A stretch of DNA of 64,000 nucleotides from Nocardia iowensis (lineage in GTDB: Bacteria > Actinomycetota > Actinomycetes > Mycobacteriales > Mycobacteriaceae), in the NCBI RefSeq assembly GCF_019222765.1, contig NZ_CP078145.1, forward strand, positions 3,906,001 to 3,970,000, in the 5' to 3' direction. The position numbers and the translations under genes are program-made. This document shows, piece by piece, positions 8,324 through 16,639 of the stretch (position 1 is its first letter; each line of letters starts with the position of its first letter). The notes under the pieces were generated by a model, which searched no databases, had not been told where the DNA came from, and saw only the letters and a program-made list of their open reading frames with translations.

Positions 8324-8926
8324 TCAGCCGACGTAGCCGCCGACATTCCATACGTGCTGACGAAAGTGTTGGGGCGCAAATGCTGTCCGTGCGGGAATGC
8401 CCGAAATCGGAGACCGGGGCCAGTACGCCACACCACAGCGATGGCAGTAGTAGCCAGCACTCCAAACAGCGTACGCCGCACGTCTTCCCCGCCAGATTCT
8501 GCTGTTATAGCGGCTCCGGCCATACGCGATCCCCAGCATCAGGACCGAGGGCGCAGCCAATCCGGTCACCACCGTGACAGCGACGAACAGAGCCATCAAT
8601 ACACCAACATCTTCCGGATGAAAGACGTACCACGCCATCGGACCGAGCGCGGCGAGAGCCGGAAACAGGAGCAGGATGCCGCAAAGAACCAAACGGCCCG
8701 TCGGCCGCAGAAGGGGTTCAGGTGCCACGCTTCTGGCTAGTGCTGTCGTGTGAGTCCGTTCGCCTGACGATGCGCCGAGCACCGGTACCAACCCAGCGGA
8801 CGTGACAGCAAATCCGGTGCTGAGGTCGCTGCTGTAGCTAGTGGACACGCCATCTGCGTGAAGTGCTTCCACGTTCTGGACGGCATCGATCCTATGGCAG
8901 AGCGGACACGAGATGTCGGTGTCCAT
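8324..8926 (-). CDS. Membrane protein with terminal zinc-ribbon-like CxxC pairs, 200 aa
   Basis: The ATG at 8926 follows AAGGGGAA. The protein starts MDTDISCPLCHRIDAVQ, a CxxC knuckle, and carries the second CxxC (YYCHRCGVAYWP) near residue 165. The two halves could form one zinc ribbon on the cytoplasmic side. Between them lie two hydrophobic segments (VLCGILLLFPALAALGPMAW and VLMALFVAVTVVTGLA). Proteins of this layout are common, uncharacterised cargo of actinobacterial mobile elements (family knowledge from memory). No neighbour suggests a function. Confidence 0.7.
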   Translation of the reverse strand: MDTDISCPLCHRIDAVQNVEALHADGVSTSYSSDLSTGFAVTSAGLVPVLGASSGERTHTTALARSVAPEPLLRPTGRLVLCGILLLFPALAALGPMAWYVFHPEDVGVLMALFVAVTVVTGLAAPSVLMLGIAYGRSRYNSRIWRGRRAAYAVWSAGYYCHRCGVAYWPRSPISGIPARTAFAPQHFRQHVWNVGGYVG

Positions 8927-8963
8927 ACAAGAGTTCCCCTTCCGAGCAGCAGGTCGGCTGTGC

Positions 8964-9614
8964 TCATATTCGGCGATTACAGATTCGCGGCGACAGAACG
9001 AACGCTACTTGTGATATGGAACACCTTCGGTTGGGGCATGTCGAGAGATGGCGTGGTTTGCACCGCCGGAAGTTGTCGACACAGGTGCTCCTTTGGTCGG
9101 TTGAGAGCCGGTGACCTGCAAAGCGATCGTGCGATCGCATCGCCGAGGCTGCTCCAGCGCTGTGTATTGGATCCGGTGGGGTCATCGTGGGCGTCCGTGG
9201 GGTGTCCCGGCGGGGAACGCCGTGGCGCTGGAGGGCGGTACTGATAGTGCCGGCGGCGAAGTCGAGATCGTCGGCGATGCGGGCGAGGGATTTCCCGTTG
9301 CGGTAGCGGGTAGAGGCGAGGTCGATCTCCGTCTCGGTGAGGTGGCGTTGCTGACGGATGGTCGTGCCGGCCGCGCGAAGAATTCGAAGGACGCTCCCTT
9401 TGCCAAGGTGGTATTGGGCGGCGAGTTGGTTTGTGGAGGCACCATCTTCGTAGGCAGCGCGGATCGCCGTGCGCTGGTCGTCGGTAAGACGGTGCCGCAG
9501 AGCCTGACGGGGCGGGGGTAATGGGTCGGGTGCGCGATCGGCCTGGTCGACCAATTGATTGCGGAGTCGCTCGTGCTTGGCGGTCAGGTGCGTTTCAGTG
9601 GTGTAGATACGCAT
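8964..9614 (-). CDS. HTH protein resembling the C-terminus of a serine recombinase, up to 216 aa
   Basis: The product starts MRIYTTETHLTAKHERLRNQ and holds two HTH-like repeats: RAAYEDGASTNQLAAQYHLG around residue 60 and YRNGKSLARIADDLDFAAGT around residue 110. This is the layout of the Hin/resolvase-type DNA-binding tail. No catalytic domain precedes it. After about residue 140 the sequence becomes Pro/Arg-rich and lacks coding character, so the original stop may have been lost. Most likely a stand-alone regulator or a recombinase remnant. The start lacks a strong ribosome-binding site. Confidence 0.55.
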   Translation of the reverse strand: MRIYTTETHLTAKHERLRNQLVDQADRAPDPLPPPRQALRHRLTDDQRTAIRAAYEDGASTNQLAAQYHLGKGSVLRILRAAGTTIRQQRHLTETEIDLASTRYRNGKSLARIADDLDFAAGTISTALQRHGVPRRDTPRTPTMTPPDPIHSAGAASAMRSHDRFAGHRLSTDQRSTCVDNFRRCKPRHLSTCPNRRCSISQVAFVLSPRICNRRI

Positions 9615-9981
9615 GAGCTCGATGACCGCAGACGCCGCCTACTTCGCACTTAACGCTCTGTAGGCGGCCATCAAAGAGGCGCCACCAGCGGGCGAGGTCC
9701 TGGTCCAAGGAATCAATCCCGCATGCATGCCGATACTCCGATATGCGCATTTAACCATGTATTATCCAAATTGGTGCGTGGCGTTCTGCTGGAATAGGGC
9801 CAGCAAGGAAGGGCGGCTCGATGCATCGATCCAGGCTTCGATCGGTGGTTTCTAGCCGGACGTCGGCAGGTGATCAACGGGTGTCGCCATCACTGCAGTG
9901 GTGGCGAAATCCTCGAAGGTCGGCTTCAATGGGTGGTGGGTACGTCTCAGTGGACGGTTGGAACCGAACTGAGGTGCCCAC
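9615..9981. other. 367-bp gap upstream of the excisionase gene
   Basis: No convincing gene. Bases 9720-9790 are more AT-rich than the surroundings (GATATGCGCATTTAACCATG) and could hold the promoter for the int/xis genes to the right. I see no clear repeat array or origin. Confidence 0.4.
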
Positions 9982-10281
9982 ATGTCATCGCAACCCAAGT
10001 CGAAACGCGCCGCTGTCGATCGCAGCTCTTCGGAGAGTGAAGCGATCGACGTAGACGACCCTCCGAACGATGAAATCTGGCTCAGCACAGCGGAAGTCGC
10101 GCGTCGTCTGAAGATGCGGCCGAAAACGCTTGCGGCGTGGGCCGCCGGGGGTCGTGGCCCACGGTACGCGCGAATGGGGCGGTACCGGCGATACCGCCTC
10201 GCTGACCTCGTCCTCTGGGAACTCGAGCAACTCGCCCACGGTGGTGGCGGCGGACACGTCAGCCCAACGTACCGACGCTGA
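9982..10281 (+). CDS. Excisionase-like HTH protein (Xis), 99 aa
   Basis: The ATG at 9982 has GAGGTG upstream. After an acidic leader the sequence IWLSTAEVARRLKMRPKTLA followed by AWAAGGRGPRYARMG and RYRLADLVLWE is the winged-helix MerR/excisionase fold (helix_turn_helix_17 type) used by Xis of actinomycete integrative elements. It lies 200 bases upstream of the integrase gene on the same strand, the usual xis-int order. It probably directs excision of the element together with the integrase. Confidence 0.75.
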   Translation: MSSQPKSKRAAVDRSSSESEAIDVDDPPNDEIWLSTAEVARRLKMRPKTLAAWAAGGRGPRYARMGRYRRYRLADLVLWELEQLAHGGGGGHVSPTYRR

Positions 10282-10482
10282 CCGTCCGAGGTTCCCTCAG
10301 AGAGCTTAGTGGCTATCAGTTAGCAAACTTCTACCTCTTGTCATTCGTAACTCAACTGGCTCACTCTCGTGCCGGAAGTGCTGGCGTCAGGCAAGGGTCG
10401 GTGACAGGTGGGGGAATTGGGTTCGTCACCGAGTCGATGCCCTGCGATAACCGGCTCGCGAGGGATCCATGAGAGGAGATCG

Positions 10483-11751
10483 GTGGTAGGCAGGCTGCCC
10501 AAGCCCGTCGGTACCTTCGGCGACGCGTCGAAGCCGAAGAAGCAGAAGAACGGGAGCTGGCGCACGACGGTGCGCTACTACGGAGCGCGAGGTTCCCAGC
10601 AGCTGGAGCGTACGGGGGCCAGCGCCGACGACGCCCGAAACCGTCTGGCGGAGGCCATGCGGGACTTCCGGGAACAGCAAGGGCGGGCCCGGATTACGCG
10701 GACTACGAAGCTGATCGAGCTGGCGGCGGAACTGCTGGTGGAATTGGAGGCCGATCCGGACTACACCGAAGGCAACGTCGAGGACTACCGGCGCGAGATC
10801 TACATCTCGACCGACCGGCGCGCGAATCCCGACACGATCAAGATCGAGAACTCGCTCGGCCATTTACAAGTCTGGCAAGCGACCACTGGCGAGCTCGATC
10901 GTCATCTGAAACATCTTGTTGCCCTGAAGCTTCGGCGCAAGGCAAAGCAGCACAAGATCGTCCTGCGCGCGATGATGGCCATCGCGGTGCGGCACGGAGC
11001 CTTGGACGTCAACCCGATGGATGGCGTCTCGGCGTTCACCCGGCGCAAGAACAAGGCACGCGGCAAAGTCGAGGACCAGCATGCGTTGCCGGCGTTTCGT
11101 GCCCAGGTGCGCGCGTGGGCGCGCGGCGAAGCGGTTCCCGGCACCCCGGCTTACACCTGCGGGCCCGCGCGCGACTGGGTCGTGGTGTGGGTGGTCGACA
11201 TCATCACCGGGACCGGGCTGCGCCCGCACGAAGTGTTCGCGCTGCTGCTCGATGACATCAACCTCGATTGCGAGCATCCCTACCTGGATGTGACGGGCAC
11301 GCTGGTCGAGGTGAAGGGCAAAGGTAAGGGCCGGTGGGTGCGTAAGCCGTTCCCCAAGACCGAGAACGGCTGGCGACGCATCCTGCTGCCCCCGCATTCG
11401 GTGGAATCGATTGCCGAAGCCATCGCATATCTGGAATCCTCGGCGTGCTCCAACCCGATGAGGCTGTTGTTGCCCTCGAGGAAAGGGACAGTGCGCAACC
11501 CGAACAACTTCGGACGGCCATGGCGTGCGGCGCGCGGCGAGAACTTCGCGTGGGTCACGCTGCGGACGTTCCGCCGCGGTGTCGGCACCGAAGTCGACCA
11601 CGCCCACGAGAACCCGGAGCGCGCCGCCAGGCAACTGGGCAACACCACCGCGGTGGCCAAGGCGCACTACATCGACATTCCCGAGACCGTGCCCGACAAC
11701 CGTGACGTCCTGGAGCGCTGGGCCCGGGGACCGAAGGCGGCAAAAGTGTGA
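10483..11751 (+). CDS. int: Site-specific tyrosine recombinase (integrase), 422 aa
   Basis: I chose the GTG at 10483 because GAGGAG lies just upstream; a longer reading from 10408 has no such site. The N-terminal part contains the basic SAM-like core-binding region. The catalytic domain shows Arg I in TGTGLRPHEVFALLL, box II as TLRTFRRGVGT, and the nucleophile Tyr in AKAHYIDI near the C-terminus. Box II has Arg where most family members have His (HxxR), and the later LGH is LGN; the Arg of HxxR is kept. Its end lies 85 bases from the tRNA-Pro 3' end, which should carry the attachment site. It probably catalyses integration and excision of the element. Confidence 0.9.
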   Translation: MVGRLPKPVGTFGDASKPKKQKNGSWRTTVRYYGARGSQQLERTGASADDARNRLAEAMRDFREQQGRARITRTTKLIELAAELLVELEADPDYTEGNVEDYRREIYISTDRRANPDTIKIENSLGHLQVWQATTGELDRHLKHLVALKLRRKAKQHKIVLRAMMAIAVRHGALDVNPMDGVSAFTRRKNKARGKVEDQHALPAFRAQVRAWARGEAVPGTPAYTCGPARDWVVVWVVDIITGTGLRPHEVFALLLDDINLDCEHPYLDVTGTLVEVKGKGKGRWVRKPFPKTENGWRRILLPPHSVESIAEAIAYLESSACSNPMRLLLPSRKGTVRNPNNFGRPWRAARGENFAWVTLRTFRRGVGTEVDHAHENPERAARQLGNTTAVAKAHYIDIPETVPDNRDVLERWARGPKAAKV

Positions 11752-11798
11752 GATTTCTGTGAGATCCCCCTCAAATCGGACCGTCTCCTGAACCGAAA

Positions 11799-11833
11799 AG
11801 ACCCCTTCCGACCCAGGTCGAAAGGGGTTTTTC
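11799..11833. terminator. Bidirectional hairpin terminator between int and tRNA-Pro
   Basis: ACCCCTTCCGAC and GTCGAAAGGGGT pair with one mismatch around a four-base loop and are followed by six T on the plus strand. On the minus strand the tail is CTTTTC. It can end the integrase transcript and the convergent tRNA transcript. Confidence 0.75.
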
Positions 11834-11835
11834 TG

Positions 11836-11909
11836 TCGGGCTGACAGGATTTGAACCTGCGACCACCTGACCCCCAGTCAGGTGCGCTACCAAGCTGCGC
11901 CACAGCCCG
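11836..11909 (-). tRNA. tRNA-Pro(GGG)
   Basis: The minus strand folds as a cloverleaf. The acceptor stem is CGGGCTG/CAGCCCG with discriminator A. The D arm is GCGCAGCTTGGTAGCGC. The anticodon stem CCTGA/TCAGG carries loop CTGGGGG, so the anticodon is GGG and reads CCC (and CCT by wobble). The T arm contains GGTTCAAATCC. The 3' end faces the integrase gene, so the element sits at its 3' end. The gene is intact as it stands. CCA is not encoded. Confidence 0.93.
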
Positions 11910-12138
11910 TTGTGCGCCCATTGCTGGGCGCTCGAAGAGATTACCGCACGTGGGGGCGGGGGAGCGAATCGGCTGGTGAGCGGCGTGGCGGTGGGGTGGG
12001 TGGGGGTGTGAAAGGCGGTCGGGCGCAGGGGGTGTGGGGTGGTGGTGGTGATTGGCGGCGAGCAGTGGGGGCATTCCCGTCGATACGGAATGTGCCGGGC
12101 GGGCGGTGGGCCCGGCGTAGCGGAAGGAGACGGCGGGG
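11910..12138 (+). promoter_or_regulatory. G-rich leader upstream of the GAF-ANTAR gene
   Basis: Between the tRNA and the ANTAR regulator the plus strand carries many G runs, including GGGGGCGGGGG at 11952-11962, GGGGTGGGTGGGGG at 11993-12006 and further runs to about 12050. Four runs of three or more G with short loops could form a G-quadruplex in the DNA or the mRNA leader. No gene is seen here. Function is not known. Confidence 0.35.
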
Positions 12139-12879
12139 ATGAGTCGGGAGCGGCGGCTGGTCGAGGCGTTTGTGCAGCTGGCGGACTCGCTGGTGGAGGA
12201 GTACGACCCGGTGGATGTGGTGCAGGAACTGCTGGATCGGGCGGTCGATCTGCTACCCGTCGATACCGCGGCGGTGCTGCTGGCGGGGGCGGACGGGGAG
12301 TTGCGGGTGTTGGCGTCGACCAGCGAGGCGACTCGTTGGCTGGAGCTGCTGCAGATCCAGGCGCAGGACGGGCCGTGCGTGCAGTCGTACCGGAGTTGCG
12401 AGCGGGTCATCGTGGAGGACCTGGAGGAGGCGCGCGACCAGTGGCCCGCGTTCGCGAAGCAGGCTCTGCTGGAGGGTTTTCAGTCGGTGTACGCGCTGCC
12501 GATGCGGTTGCGCATGGATCGGGTGGGTGCGCTCAATTTGTTCAGCACGGGCGACGAACATCTGACCGAGGACGATGTGCTGATCGGGCAGGCGCTGGCC
12601 GATATCGCGAGCATCGCGATTCTGCAGGCCCGGATGCTGGCCGACCACAAGACGGTCAACGGACAGTTGCAGGTGGCGTTGCAGGGACGCATCGTCATCG
12701 AGCAGGCGAAGGGCATACTTGCTGCTCAGGGCGACCTCGACCCGGAAGCCGCGTTCCACGCGCTGCGCGGCTATGCCCGGCATACCCGGGTGCGGCTACC
12801 CGATCTCGCCCGCGCGGTGGTCGATCGGACCATCGACACGAGCCAGATCCTCGCCCACGCCGATCACCGTGAGCCCTGA
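12139..12879 (+). CDS. GAF-ANTAR transcription antitermination regulator, 246 aa
   Basis: The ATG at 12139 follows GAAGGAG. Residues about 15-165 form a GAF domain (EYDPVDVVQELLDRAVDLLP, VDTAAVLLAG, DGPCVQSYRSCERVIVEDL, ALPMRLR...GALNLFS). Residues about 178-235 form the ANTAR RNA-binding domain (LQGRIVIEQAKGILA, AFHALRGYARHTRVRLPDLA). ANTAR proteins bind dual hairpins in leader RNAs and prevent termination. The GAF ligand is unknown. It converges with a PAS-ANTAR gene only two bases away, so the two may be functionally linked. Confidence 0.92.
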   Translation: MSRERRLVEAFVQLADSLVEEYDPVDVVQELLDRAVDLLPVDTAAVLLAGADGELRVLASTSEATRWLELLQIQAQDGPCVQSYRSCERVIVEDLEEARDQWPAFAKQALLEGFQSVYALPMRLRMDRVGALNLFSTGDEHLTEDDVLIGQALADIASIAILQARMLADHKTVNGQLQVALQGRIVIEQAKGILAAQGDLDPEAAFHALRGYARHTRVRLPDLARAVVDRTIDTSQILAHADHREP

Positions 12880-12881
12880 GG

Positions 12882-13634
12882 TCACAGCCGTTCGTGCACG
12901 GTGAGCAGCAGATGGTCGAACTGGGTGCGCAGTTCGACCATCGGCCCGTCCAGCGTGGTGACTTCGGCGACGAGCTGGTTGGCCAGCGCGCGCAGCTTGA
13001 CGCCGGTTTCTTGGGAACGCCAGGTGAGCACCCGAAAGGCCTGGTCAGCGTTGATCCCGTAGATCAGCATCAGCACGCCCTTGGCCTGTTCGATCCCGGC
13101 CCGCGCGGAGTACAGCTCGGGCAGCGCGCCGTTGAGGGTTTGTCTGCGGTCTTCTTCGAGCGCGTTGGTGATGTCGACGTAATAGCCCGCGGTGCCGATC
13201 ACCGTTCCGTCGTCGTCGACCATGTGGTCGCCGACGACGAGGACGTGGTGCACTTGGCCTTCGGTGTCGATGATGCGGTGGCGGCTGCAGAACGGTTCGC
13301 CGGTCTCGACCGATCGAGCGATGGTGTTCGCCACCTGCTGACGGTCTTCGGGGTGCTTGTGTGCCAGCAGCAGTTCGGTGGTCGGTTGCACCGATCCGGC
13401 GGCATAGCCGTGGATGAGCGCGACCTCGTCGGACCATTCCCAGCGCTGGTCGGCCAGCCAGAAGCGGAAGCTGCCCGCACTCTGCGGCCTGCCAGCACCG
13501 AGTACCTCTTCGATCGGCCGTACCGTTTCGGCCTCGTCGACGTCGGCATCCACGAGCGCCTTGGCGATGACCTCGGGCGGCGTTTCGTCGCCGCTCCCGT
13601 GTGCGACGTCCGGCACATCAACAGACTGATCCAC
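12882..13634 (-). CDS. PAS-ANTAR regulator, 250 aa
   Basis: A GTG at 13634 follows GAGGGGCAGG. After an acidic leader, residues about 55-155 form a PAS fold of the PAS_3 type (FWLADQRWEWSDEVALIHGY, CSRHRIIDTEGQVHHVLVVG). A C-terminal ANTAR domain follows (SARAGIEQAKGVLMLIYG, AFRVLTWRSQETGVKLRALA). It should sense an unknown signal and act on RNA leaders. It is convergent with the GAF-ANTAR gene with a two-base gap and no terminator between them. Confidence 0.9.
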   Translation of the reverse strand: MDQSVDVPDVAHGSGDETPPEVIAKALVDADVDEAETVRPIEEVLGAGRPQSAGSFRFWLADQRWEWSDEVALIHGYAAGSVQPTTELLLAHKHPEDRQQVANTIARSVETGEPFCSRHRIIDTEGQVHHVLVVGDHMVDDDGTVIGTAGYYVDITNALEEDRRQTLNGALPELYSARAGIEQAKGVLMLIYGINADQAFRVLTWRSQETGVKLRALANQLVAEVTTLDGPMVELRTQFDHLLLTVHERL

Positions 13635-13824
13635 GACCTGCCCCTCTCGACCTCGACCGATGTCAGTACAAAGACGGTCGGCTGACGGGGTCTGGGGCAG
13701 CGCGTTCCGACGGACAGGCTACCTCGCGGCCTCGACGGCTCGTCGGTGAGGTCGGTGCGGGATCAGCCGGGCACTCGACGCCGTGCGGTTCGTACCGGAA
13801 ACGGTGGTGGCGTTGCGATTCCCA

Positions 13825-14463
13825 TCAAATGCGCCGTGCGACGGTCAGCACGTCCGGTACCAGCGCGGACGGAATCGGTCTGCGCACCGACCGCTGCGCG
13901 GTGATCCGGAATCCGGCGGCCTCGACCAACGATCGCATCTCGTCGGGGGACGGAAAATACGCCACACTTTGAATGGGCGTCGGTTGCAACAGCTGCGCGA
14001 AGCGGCTGCGCGGATTGTTCAGGGCAATCGCGAGAAGCCCACCGGGGGAGAGGATTCGGTGGAACTCCGCGAGCGCGGCGGGATGGTCGAAGAAGTGGAA
14101 GGCGTGCGTCGAGACGACGGCATCGACCGCCGCATCGGGCAGCCCGGTGTCCTCTGCCCGCCGGTTGATCCAATTCACTTGGCCGGAGCGGGCTTTGGCC
14201 TGCCGCAGCATGCCGACGGACGCATCGCACCCGTAGACCACCTCGGGGTTCAACTCGTGTTGGATGCGGGAGGTGAGAATCCCTGTGCCGCAGCCGATAT
14301 CGGCGACCCGGCGAATATCGGCCCGGCGAAGTTGCTCGATGATCTCGTCTTGCGGTGGCCGGTAGGCGATCCGCTGCACAAGGGGAATGTTGTAGACCCG
14401 GGCCAGCCGACTCCAGCTCCGCGTGACGAGGCTGTTGAAGGCGCGGGTCGGCGCGGCTGACAT
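13825..14463 (-). CDS. Class I SAM-dependent methyltransferase, 212 aa
   Basis: Motif I is VADIGCGTGILTSRI near residue 55. The acidic loop is YGCDASVGML, motif II-like DAVVSTHAFHFFDH and the post-motif RILSPGGLLAIALNN follow. The layout matches small-molecule methyltransferases of the UbiE/Methyltransf_11 group. The substrate is not predictable. The start at ATG 14463 is supported by the frame and by the lack of a better site upstream. It stands alone, with a 190-base gap to the PAS-ANTAR gene that shows nothing I recognise. Confidence 0.85.
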   Translation of the reverse strand: MSAAPTRAFNSLVTRSWSRLARVYNIPLVQRIAYRPPQDEIIEQLRRADIRRVADIGCGTGILTSRIQHELNPEVVYGCDASVGMLRQAKARSGQVNWINRRAEDTGLPDAAVDAVVSTHAFHFFDHPAALAEFHRILSPGGLLAIALNNPRSRFAQLLQPTPIQSVAYFPSPDEMRSLVEAAGFRITAQRSVRRPIPSALVPDVLTVARRI

Positions 14464-14553
14464 AGCCTCAGCTTAATCTGTCTGAGACGACACCGGAAGT
14501 AGCGGCCGGGGAGCGGTGTCGCCCACTGCTCCCCAGCCGGATGGGCTCACTGA

Positions 14554-14754
14554 TCAGCGATTGCTACCGCTGTGCTGGCCGCCCTTGGCCTTGGCCTCGG
14601 TCGGCTGGGCTTCGGCGCCCTTCCTACCCGCGGCCGAGGGGTCGGCGCTGTTCTTGTCGCCGAAGCTACCGGTGCTTGCCTGACCGCCGCGGCGGGCCTG
14701 TTCCTCGGTGTCGCTGCGGTTGCCGAACTGTCCGGGGTTGTTGGTGTCTGGCAT
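14554..14754 (-). CDS. KGG-type stress-associated small protein, 66 aa
   Basis: GAGAGGAG precedes two ATGs; I chose 14754 (MPDTNNPGQFGNRSD) because its spacing is better. The product is hydrophilic and disordered, with the RGGQAS box and the final KAKGGQHSGSNR typical of KGG-repeat general stress proteins (GsiB-like). It lacks membrane or catalytic features. Its role, if any, would be in desiccation or starvation survival, by analogy only. The 279 bases upstream hold no clear gene. Confidence 0.65.
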   Translation of the reverse strand: MPDTNNPGQFGNRSDTEEQARRGGQASTGSFGDKNSADPSAAGRKGAEAQPTEAKAKGGQHSGSNR

Positions 14755-15033
14755 GTGCATCTCCTCTCGAGTGTTATCGGCCGAGCCTGTTGAACGGCTC
14801 ATTTGGCGTGTGCCCGTGGCTCTCGGACCTAAACAGGACGATGTGGCGATGCGTTTGCCCTATTGTCCGTTTCGGCTATATGACTCAACGGTTTTGCCAG
14901 GTCGTCGAGCCAACGGCCTTCCGCCCGTACGCCGTAGATCACTTCGATTTTTTCCCGGCGGCGAACAGTGCGGACGCACCGACGGCGAAGGCGAGCGCAA
15001 TGTTGCCGAAATCACGCCGAACAGCAACCGCGC

Positions 15034-15651
15034 TCAGAGCAGCGTGAGGGTATCGTTCGGTCCTTCGATGACCGCGATGAGTCCGGCGCGAATCCCGGCG
15101 CGCACCGGCAGGGGAGCCGAAAGTGCTTGCAACGGAAGCGATAGCACCGCCGGATCCGGATGCACAGCCTCCAGCGAACGCAACGTCGCCTGCGGCAGTC
15201 CCGACGAGGGGTGTGCGGTCTCGCCCCAGTCGATGAGGAATGGAATGAGTCCCCCGTGCAGGTCTTTGCGCGACCAGGTCAGCCGCCACCGCAGCGTCTG
15301 CCCTTCGGGAGTAGCCCTGGACATGTCCGCGACATCGCCGGGATCGTATCCGGCGGCTCGTGCGTCGGCGACCACCGTAGCGATGTCGGTCACCCGCGCC
15401 GCCCAGGTCGCCAGGCGCGGGGCGGCGAGGCCGTTGATGCCGAACGGCCGCGGTAGCCGCGGCACCGGCTGGCCCAGGTCGGGGCCGATGATCTCCAGAT
15501 AGCCGTCACCGAGGCCGAGCAGAAAGTTTCGCGTTCCGTACCCCATGTGCCTGCCACCCGCGACCGGCGCCACGCCGAGCGCTCGCGTCACGACACCTAC
15601 CGTGGCCGCGAGGTCCGGGGTCGCCAAGACGAGATGATCAAACCCGCTCAC
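15034..15651 (-). CDS. VOC-superfamily (glyoxalase-like domain) protein, 205 aa
   Basis: GTG at 15651 gives MSGFDHLVLATPDLAATVGV, the usual beginning of Glyoxalase_3-like domain proteins, with AGG-like bases upstream; longer readings are not coding-like. The fold contains paired beta-alpha-beta-beta-beta modules (GRHMGYGTRNFLLGLGDGYL, EIIGPD, then GLIPFLIDWGE). Such proteins bind a metal and small substrates, but the reaction is not known. It lies tail-to-head behind the LysR gene on the same strand with a 47-base gap. Confidence 0.75.
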   Translation of the reverse strand: MSGFDHLVLATPDLAATVGVVTRALGVAPVAGGRHMGYGTRNFLLGLGDGYLEIIGPDLGQPVPRLPRPFGINGLAAPRLATWAARVTDIATVVADARAAGYDPGDVADMSRATPEGQTLRWRLTWSRKDLHGGLIPFLIDWGETAHPSSGLPQATLRSLEAVHPDPAVLSLPLQALSAPLPVRAGIRAGLIAVIEGPNDTLTLL

Positions 15652-15698
15652 TCTGGAAACCCTAGCCACTTGTCCGCACCGGCGGCTGGTTTCCGCGG

Positions 15699-16568
15699 CT
15701 ATCTTTGCGCCGTGGCCGCGACCAGCGCCGAACGGGCGGCGCGCACGGCGGGATGGTTCCCGGTCCCGCGCCGGTAGGCCAGGCGGGTCCGGCGCCGGGT
15801 CGCCAGCGGGGTGAGCGTGACCTGGGGCGGACACGGCAACGCGCCGAGCTCCGGAACGAGCGCGACACCCTGGCCCGCCGCCACGAGGGCGAGAACGGTA
15901 CCGAAGTCGTCGGCGTGGTGCCGTATCCGCGGCGTGAAGCCGACGGCCTGACAGGCGCGGACGGTCATCGTGTGACACAGCGTGTCGGGCGTGCCCGCGA
16001 TCCAGGAATCCGCGCGATGGGCGGCCAGCGGTTCGGCGGTCAGCGCGGCCAGATAGATAATTTCCTCGAGCAGCGGCTCGGTGTCGAGCGCGGGGTCCGG
16101 TTCGACGGGCACATAGTCGTATTCCTGGACGAGGGCGACGTCGAGGGTTTCCGCGCGCAACGCGGCGGGCGCGGTCGCCGGGTCCAGCTCGGTCACCATC
16201 AGTTCGAGCCCGGGATGGTCGCGACTCAACGCGACGAGCGCGGGGGACAGGATCGTGCGAACCGCGGTCGGGAAGGCGCCGATCCGGAGCGTTCCGGTGA
16301 GCTCGGCCCGCGTGGTCGCCAACTCGGCGGCGGCTTGTTCGAGCACCGCGAGGATTGTCTCGGCGTGCTCGACAAGCATCCGCGCGGCCGGGGTCAGCGT
16401 GACCCGGCGGCCGGTTCGTTCGAGCAGCGGCACACCGGCTTCGCGTTCGAGCGCGGTGAGCTGCTGCGAGACCGCGGAGGGCGTGTACGCGAGCGCGTCG
16501 GCAACCGCCGCGATGGTTTCGCGGTGCGCCAGTTCGCGGAGCAGGCGCAGCTTGCGGATGTCGAGCAT
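15699..16568 (-). CDS. LysR-family transcriptional regulator, 289 aa
   Basis: The N-terminal winged HTH is MLDIRKLRLLRELAHRETI plus AVADALAYTPSAVSQQLTAL. The effector domain follows from about residue 90 (LTGTLRIGAFPTAVRTILSP, DVALVQEYDYVPVE, VALVPELGALPC). Length is typical of the family. It is divergent from the DapA-like gene with 71 bases between the start codons and probably controls it and the following transporter. Effector unknown. Confidence 0.92.
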   Translation of the reverse strand: MLDIRKLRLLRELAHRETIAAVADALAYTPSAVSQQLTALEREAGVPLLERTGRRVTLTPAARMLVEHAETILAVLEQAAAELATTRAELTGTLRIGAFPTAVRTILSPALVALSRDHPGLELMVTELDPATAPAALRAETLDVALVQEYDYVPVEPDPALDTEPLLEEIIYLAALTAEPLAAHRADSWIAGTPDTLCHTMTVRACQAVGFTPRIRHHADDFGTVLALVAAGQGVALVPELGALPCPPQVTLTPLATRRRTRLAYRRGTGNHPAVRAARSALVAATAQR

Positions 16569-16639
16569 CAGCTCAGCTTATGCTCGCGTGTAGAAATGGG
16601 GACTGGACCTGCGGGTTCAACACGAGCACGCTCATATCT

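Larger units (their letters stand above)
1..11836. mobile_element. Integrative element (AICE-like) inserted at tRNA-Pro, left end outside the window
   Basis: The tyrosine integrase (10483-11751) and an excisionase-like HTH gene (9982-10281) sit immediately beyond the 3' end of tRNA-Pro, the usual arrangement of actinomycete integrative elements such as pSAM2. Leftwards lies a long same-strand array of accessory genes with no housekeeping function. I saw no second copy of the tRNA 3' end within 1-11.8 kb, so the other attachment site is probably left of the window and the left boundary is unknown. No replication initiator or FtsK/Tra transfer gene is visible here. The element type is inferred; the int/xis/tRNA arrangement is seen directly. 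Confidence 0.7.

Noticed and set aside
14939..15030. Short membrane peptide ending in ALFAAGKKSK on the minus strand
   Set aside because: One hydrophobic segment in a 279-bp gap, but no clear start codon or ribosome-binding site. Too short to support.
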